Positions 60,632-64,000 of a DNA stretch of 64,000 nt are shown here, piece after piece. The position numbers were made by a program, and so were the translations under genes. The notes beneath the pieces were generated by a model. That model had not been told where the DNA came from and searched no databases. It worked only from the letters and a program-made list of their open reading frames with translations. Position 1 is the stretch's first letter. Every line of letters starts with the position of its first letter. The stretch covers positions 1 to 64,000 of the forward strand of contig DATLFG010000059.1 of NCBI GenBank assembly GCA_035524955.1. Direction: 5' to 3'. This DNA comes from CAMLFJ01 sp035524955 (lineage in GTDB: Bacteria > Methylomirabilota > Methylomirabilia > Rokubacteriales > CSP1-6).

Positions 60632-60776
60632 GCCATGTCTCCCTGAAGCGCGGGCGCGCCCTCCCGCGCCGGTCCTCGGCGCGGGAAGCACTCCTCGAGC
60701 ACCACGTAGAGCGTTGGGGTCAGGACCAGCGTCAGCATCGTGGAGACCGTCAGGCCGTCGATGACCACGCGCGCGA
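60628..60776 (-). pseudogene. C-terminal remnant of an RND efflux pump gene
   Basis: Leftward, RSRVVIDGLTVSTMLTLVLT followed by PTLYVVLEECFPRR is the last membrane helix and tail of AcrB/CusA-type pumps, the conserved VVIGGLxxSTLLTLxxLPVLY block. The stop overlaps the TolC start (ATGA), as it would in an intact operon. Upstream of 60776 nothing pump-like remains, so about 1000 residues have been lost. The operon may once have been RND-type as well as MacAB-type. Confidence 0.55.
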
Positions 60777-60975
60777 GCGGGCGTCGAGACCCCGTTGTCG
60801 AGATGGCCCTCCGAGACGTAGCCGGCGGATGGCGTCAGCCGGCAGGACACCCGGTTGGCGGGCAGGACCGGCAGGCCGAGGCCGACGCGGTGTCCTGTCA
60901 GAAGACGCATGGCCATGGCGTGGTCCACCCGGGCTCAGGACCGCGAGAAGCACCTGGAGGAGTCAATTCCGCCCA

Positions 60976-61003
60976 ATTGTAAGGACCTTTGGACTGTAGT
61001 CAA
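60976..61003 (-). promoter_or_regulatory. Sigma-70-type promoter for the leftward efflux operon
   Basis: On the minus strand, TTGACT (complement of 60998-61003) and TACAAT (complement of 60976-60981) are 16 bases apart, each a five-of-six match to consensus. The start would be near 60969. It lies upstream of the RND remnant and the TolC gene, in the direction of the MacAB-TolC operon. A GGACTGT/ATAGTCC dyad (60991-61019) overlaps its -35. Confidence 0.55.
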
Positions 61004-61087
61004 GTTTGTGAGATAGTCCCTTCGGTACCCCACGCGCGGGTGTGCGCGCCGCCGGGAATACCAGGGGAAGGGGTGGGAAAAGACGTC

Positions 61088-64000
61088 ATGCCGTCCGAGA
61101 CACGACCGTCCAAGGTGGGCCGCTGGTCCGAGCCGGCCCTGCGGGTCCTGCGCGAGCGGTATCTCGCGCGGGAGCAGGGACAGGTCCGCGAGACCCCGGA
61201 GGAGATGTGCTGGCGGGTGGCCCGGGCCATCGCCTCCGCGGAGAGCCGCTTCGGGCGGAGCCCGGCCGCGGTCGGGGAGGTGGCGGCCGCCTTCTACGAC
61301 ATGATGGTCGAGGGCTACTTCCTGCCCAATTCCCCCACGCTCATGAACGCGGGCAAGGAAAACGCGCTCCAGTACTCCGCCTGCTACGTGCTGCCGGTGG
61401 GCGACTCGATGGAGGAGATCTTCGAGTCGGTGAAGGCGGCGGCCATCATCCAGCAGTCGGGCGGCGGCACCGGATTCGCGTTCTCCCGCCTCCGCCCCAA
61501 GGACGACGTCGTCCACTCCACGGGCGGCCGCGCGTCCGGCCCGGTCTCCTTCCTGCGCGTGTTCAACGCGGCCACCGAGGCGGTGAAGCAGGGCGGCGCC
61601 CGCCGCGGCGCCAACATGGGAATCCTCCGGGTGGACCACCCGGACGTGCTGGAGTTCATCGAGTGCAAGCTCGACGGCGGCATCACCAACTTCAACATCT
61701 CGGTCGCGGCCACCGACGCCTTCATGGAGGCTCTCGCCGCGGACGGGGAGTACGACCTGATCAACCCACGCACCGGCCAGGTCACCGGCCGGCTACGCGC
61801 CCGGGAGGTCTGGGACCGCATCGTGCGAGCGGCGTGGCGCACCGGCGACCCCGGCATGATCTTCATCGATCGCATCAATCGCAGCCCGGCGAATCCGACG
61901 CCGGACCTCGGGTTGATCGAGGCGACGAACCCGTGCATCACCGCGGACGCTCTTGTCCCCACCGATCGCGGCCTGCTCCGCATGGGCGCGATCGCGGAGC
62001 GGTATCGGGAGGGCAGCCTGGCCGTCAAGGTGGACCAGCGGCTGCTCCCGTCGCGGCTCATGGTGTGGGAGGGCACGAACAACGTGGCGCTGGGCGCCTA
62101 CGGGCAGGGGTGCCTGCCGATCAGGCGTGCGTTCCACTCGGGCGAGCGGGAGACCGTGACGGTGCGGACGGCCGCCGGCTTCGAGCTGACCTGCACCCCG
62201 GATCATCGCCTTATGACCGACCGGGGCTGGCGGCAGGCCGTGGTGCTGCGGGTCGGCGTCGATCGGGTCTGGATCCAGAGTGATCCGGGGGCCTTTGCGG
62301 AGGACGCGACATTGCCGGTGGTGGTGCCGTCCGAGTTCATCGGGCGCAACGGACGGCGATATCATCACGCCCTGCCACAGCGCTGGAGCGCCGATCTCGG
62401 CCGCGTCCTCGGCTGGCTCGTGGGCGACGGCTGGCTGCGCACCGCCGCCTATCCCACGGTGGGCTTCGTGTTCGGGCCCGAGGCCGACGCGGCGCTCGAG
62501 CGCATCGCGGGTATCATGACCCCGTGGTTCGGCCGGCCGGTGAAGGTTCGGACCCGAGCGCGAGGGGTCCGGCACCTCATGTATCCCGGCAAGTTCTTCT
62601 CGGGTTTTTTCGAATCGCTCGGCGTCCGACCGGTGGGCGCGCGCGACAAGGCGGTGCCCGAGACCTTGTTCCGGGCGTCGCGTCCGGCGGTGGTGGGGTT
62701 CCTGCAGGGGCTCTTCTCCGCAGACGGCACGGTTCGGGAGAATCCGAAGACGACCAGCTCGTGGATCGCGCTCACCTCCAAGAGCCGGGAGCTGCTCCGG
62801 GGCGTGCAGCTCCTCCTCCTGAATCTCGGGATCAAGAGCAGCGTGATGGACCGGTCCCGCGCGCCGCGCGCAGGACTCTTCCCCTATCGGACCAAGGCCG
62901 GCGAGATCCGCTCGTACGGCTCCGACGGCGTGCTGTTCGAGCTCGGCATATTCGGGAAGTCGCGTGGCGTCTTTCTCCGGGAGATCGGGTTCCTCGACGA
63001 CAAGCAGCGTCGCCTCGAGCCGGTTCGCTACGCGGCCTCCTACGCCCAGAAGTGGAGTGATCCAGTGGCGGCCGTCGTTCCCGCCGGCCCGCGCGCCGTC
63101 TACGATCTGACCGAGCCGCAGAGCCACTCGATGATCGCCAACGGCTTCGTCGTCCACCAATGCGGCGAGCAGCCCCTCTTGCCGAACGACGCGTGCAACC
63201 TCGGATCGGTGAACGTGGCCAAGTTCGCGGTCGAGCGGGCCGGGCGGTGGGAGCTCGACTGGGGTGAGCTCGAGCGGGTCGTGCGGCTCGCGGTGCGCTT
63301 CCTCGACGACGTGATCGAGGTGAACCCGTACCCGCTCGAGCAGGTGGACGAGATGGTGAAGGCCAACCGCCGCGTGGGCCTGGGGGTCATGGGCTGGGCG
63401 GACCTGCTCTTCACGCTCGGCATCCCCTACGACAGCGAGGAGGCGCTCGATCTGGCCGAGCGCCTGATGGCCTTCGTGCAGGAGAAGGGCCACGACCAGT
63501 CGGCCCGCCTGGCTGAGGAGCGTGGCCCGTTCCCGCACTGGGGGCGCTCCGTGTACCGCCACGGCCGGCCGCTCCGCAACGCCACCGTCACCACCATCGC
63601 GCCCACCGGGACCATCTCGATGATCGCGGGATGCTCCTCCGGCATCGAGCCCGTGTTCGCGCTGGCCTTCGAGCACCGTGTGAAGGGGCCGGACGGCGAG
63701 CGCGTGCTGCCGTTCTTCAGCGAGACCTTCGAGCGGCTGGCCCGGCGGCAGGGCTTCCAGACCGAGGCCCTGATGACGGAGGTGGCCCGCCGCGGCTCGC
63801 TGGCCGGCGTCGAGGGCGTGCCCGCCGCGGCGCTGGCGGTCTTCAAGACCGCGCACGAGATCGACGCGGTCTGGCACGTACGGCACCAGGCCGCCTTCCA
63901 GAAGCACACCGACAACGGGGTGTCGAAGACGATCAACCTGCCCGAGCGGGCGACCCAGGCCGACGTGGCCGCCGCCTACCGGCAGGCGTGGGACCTCGGC
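61088..64000 (+). CDS. nrdJ: Adenosylcobalamin-dependent (class II) ribonucleotide reductase with intein, partial
   Basis: The frame is open from 61088 to the window end (971 codons, stop not reached). N-extein blocks are FLPNSPTLMNAGKENALQYSACYVLPVGDSM, QSGGGTGFAFSRLRPKDD, GGARRGANMGIL and EATNP. The C-extein resumes with CGEQPLLPNDACNLGSVNVA, then ANRRVGLGVMGWADLLF, TIAPTGTISMIAGCSSGIEP. These are class II RNR motifs; the enzyme makes deoxyribonucleotides with B12 radical chemistry and needs no O2. An intein of 409 residues lies between NP and CGEQ. Two starts are possible (GTG 61073, ATG 61088). Confidence 0.93.
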   Translation, partial: MPSETRPSKVGRWSEPALRVLRERYLAREQGQVRETPEEMCWRVARAIASAESRFGRSPAAVGEVAAAFYDMMVEGYFLPNSPTLMNAGKENALQYSACYVLPVGDSMEEIFESVKAAAIIQQSGGGTGFAFSRLRPKDDVVHSTGGRASGPVSFLRVFNAATEAVKQGGARRGANMGILRVDHPDVLEFIECKLDGGITNFNISVAATDAFMEALAADGEYDLINPRTGQVTGRLRAREVWDRIVRAAWRTGDPGMIFIDRINRSPANPTPDLGLIEATNPCITADALVPTDRGLLRMGAIAERYREGSLAVKVDQRLLPSRLMVWEGTNNVALGAYGQGCLPIRRAFHSGERETVTVRTAAGFELTCTPDHRLMTDRGWRQAVVLRVGVDRVWIQSDPGAFAEDATLPVVVPSEFIGRNGRRYHHALPQRWSADLGRVLGWLVGDGWLRTAAYPTVGFVFGPEADAALERIAGIMTPWFGRPVKVRTRARGVRHLMYPGKFFSGFFESLGVRPVGARDKAVPETLFRASRPAVVGFLQGLFSADGTVRENPKTTSSWIALTSKSRELLRGVQLLLLNLGIKSSVMDRSRAPRAGLFPYRTKAGEIRSYGSDGVLFELGIFGKSRGVFLREIGFLDDKQRRLEPVRYAASYAQKWSDPVAAVVPAGPRAVYDLTEPQSHSMIANGFVVHQCGEQPLLPNDACNLGSVNVAKFAVERAGRWELDWGELERVVRLAVRFLDDVIEVNPYPLEQVDEMVKANRRVGLGVMGWADLLFTLGIPYDSEEALDLAERLMAFVQEKGHDQSARLAEERGPFPHWGRSVYRHGRPLRNATVTTIAPTGTISMIAGCSSGIEPVFALAFEHRVKGPDGERVLPFFSETFERLARRQGFQTEALMTEVARRGSLAGVEGVPAAALAVFKTAHEIDAVWHVRHQAAFQKHTDNGVSKTINLPERATQADVAAAYRQAWDLG
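61934..63160 (+). mobile_element. Intein with LAGLIDADG homing endonuclease in nrdJ
   Basis: 409 residues. Splicing block A is CITADALVPTDRG and block B is FELTCTPDHRLMTDRGW (the TxxH motif). The endonuclease blocks are VLGWLVGDGW and VVGFLQGLFSADGTV, two LAGLIDADG-type helices. Block F is VYDLTEPQSHSMIANGFVVHQ and is followed by the +1 Cys of the host protein. The last intein residue is Gln rather than the usual Asn. The element inserts directly before the active-site Cys of the reductase (TNP/CGEQ). Confidence 0.9.

Overview
This is a GC-rich, gene-dense bacterial chromosome segment of 64 kb. Genes are packed with many ATGA or GTGA stop/start overlaps, GTG starts are common, and no tRNA or rRNA gene was seen. 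The mix of an adenosylcobalamin-type ribonucleotide reductase, a Tad pilus locus, an F420-type luciferase-like oxidoreductase, gamma-glutamyltransferase, a sarcosine-dehydrogenase-like protein and a selenocysteine-type peroxiredoxin resembles uncultured soil or subsurface lineages such as Methylomirabilota/Rokubacteria. That assignment is an inference from gene content only.

Layout. (1) 1-9 kb: the end of thioredoxin reductase, two tandem 190-residue paralogs of unknown function, an AAA ATPase, two polytopic glycosyltransferase-like membrane proteins, a run of four small membrane proteins, a lipoprotein and a prepilin peptidase. (2) 9-24.4 kb: a long leftward Tad/Flp pilus cluster. In order of transcription it holds a small unknown protein, Flp pilin, TadE, CpaB, a pilus N-domain protein, the secretin, TadZ, TadA, TadB, TadC, an unknown secreted protein, TadG, a DUF3568-type lipoprotein, a TonB-like protein and a TPR/retropepsin protein, then a further membrane protein. 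(3) 24.4-26.5 kb: a regulatory island. A sigma-54 enhancer-binding protein faces away from the pilus cluster, and a good -24/-12 match points each way with a palindrome between them. (4) 26.5-42 kb: mixed metabolism, including MscL, an aspartate-dehydrogenase-like protein, RmuC, an M20 peptidase, a MEMO-like protein, an inositol-phosphatase-like protein, a ketopantoate-reductase-like protein, a GcvT/FAD dehydrogenase, a phosphotriesterase-like protein and gamma-glutamyltransferase. (5) 42-54.8 kb: a heterodimeric ABC exporter, an alkyltransferase-like DNA-repair protein, an operon ending in a UGA-recoded peroxiredoxin, a TetR/ferritin-like divergent pair, and endonucleases IV (internally deleted) and III. 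(6) 54.8-60.8 kb: a MacAB-TolC-type export operon. (7) 61-64 kb: class II ribonucleotide reductase interrupted by an intein at its active-site cysteine and running off the window end.

Two themes stand out. The first is control: the pilus locus appears to be under sigma-54 control by its divergent neighbour, with a hairpin just after the pilin gene. The second is decay by deletion: at least four intergenic stretches hold recognisable remnants of genes (methyltransferase-like, transporter, 2-oxoglutarate oxygenase, RND pump), endonuclease IV has lost about 100 residues in frame, and a TetR-family protein lacks its DNA-binding domain. The clearest discovery candidate is the peroxiredoxin at 49.7 kb, where an in-frame TGA sits exactly at the peroxidatic cysteine and is followed by a hairpin that fits a bacterial SECIS element.
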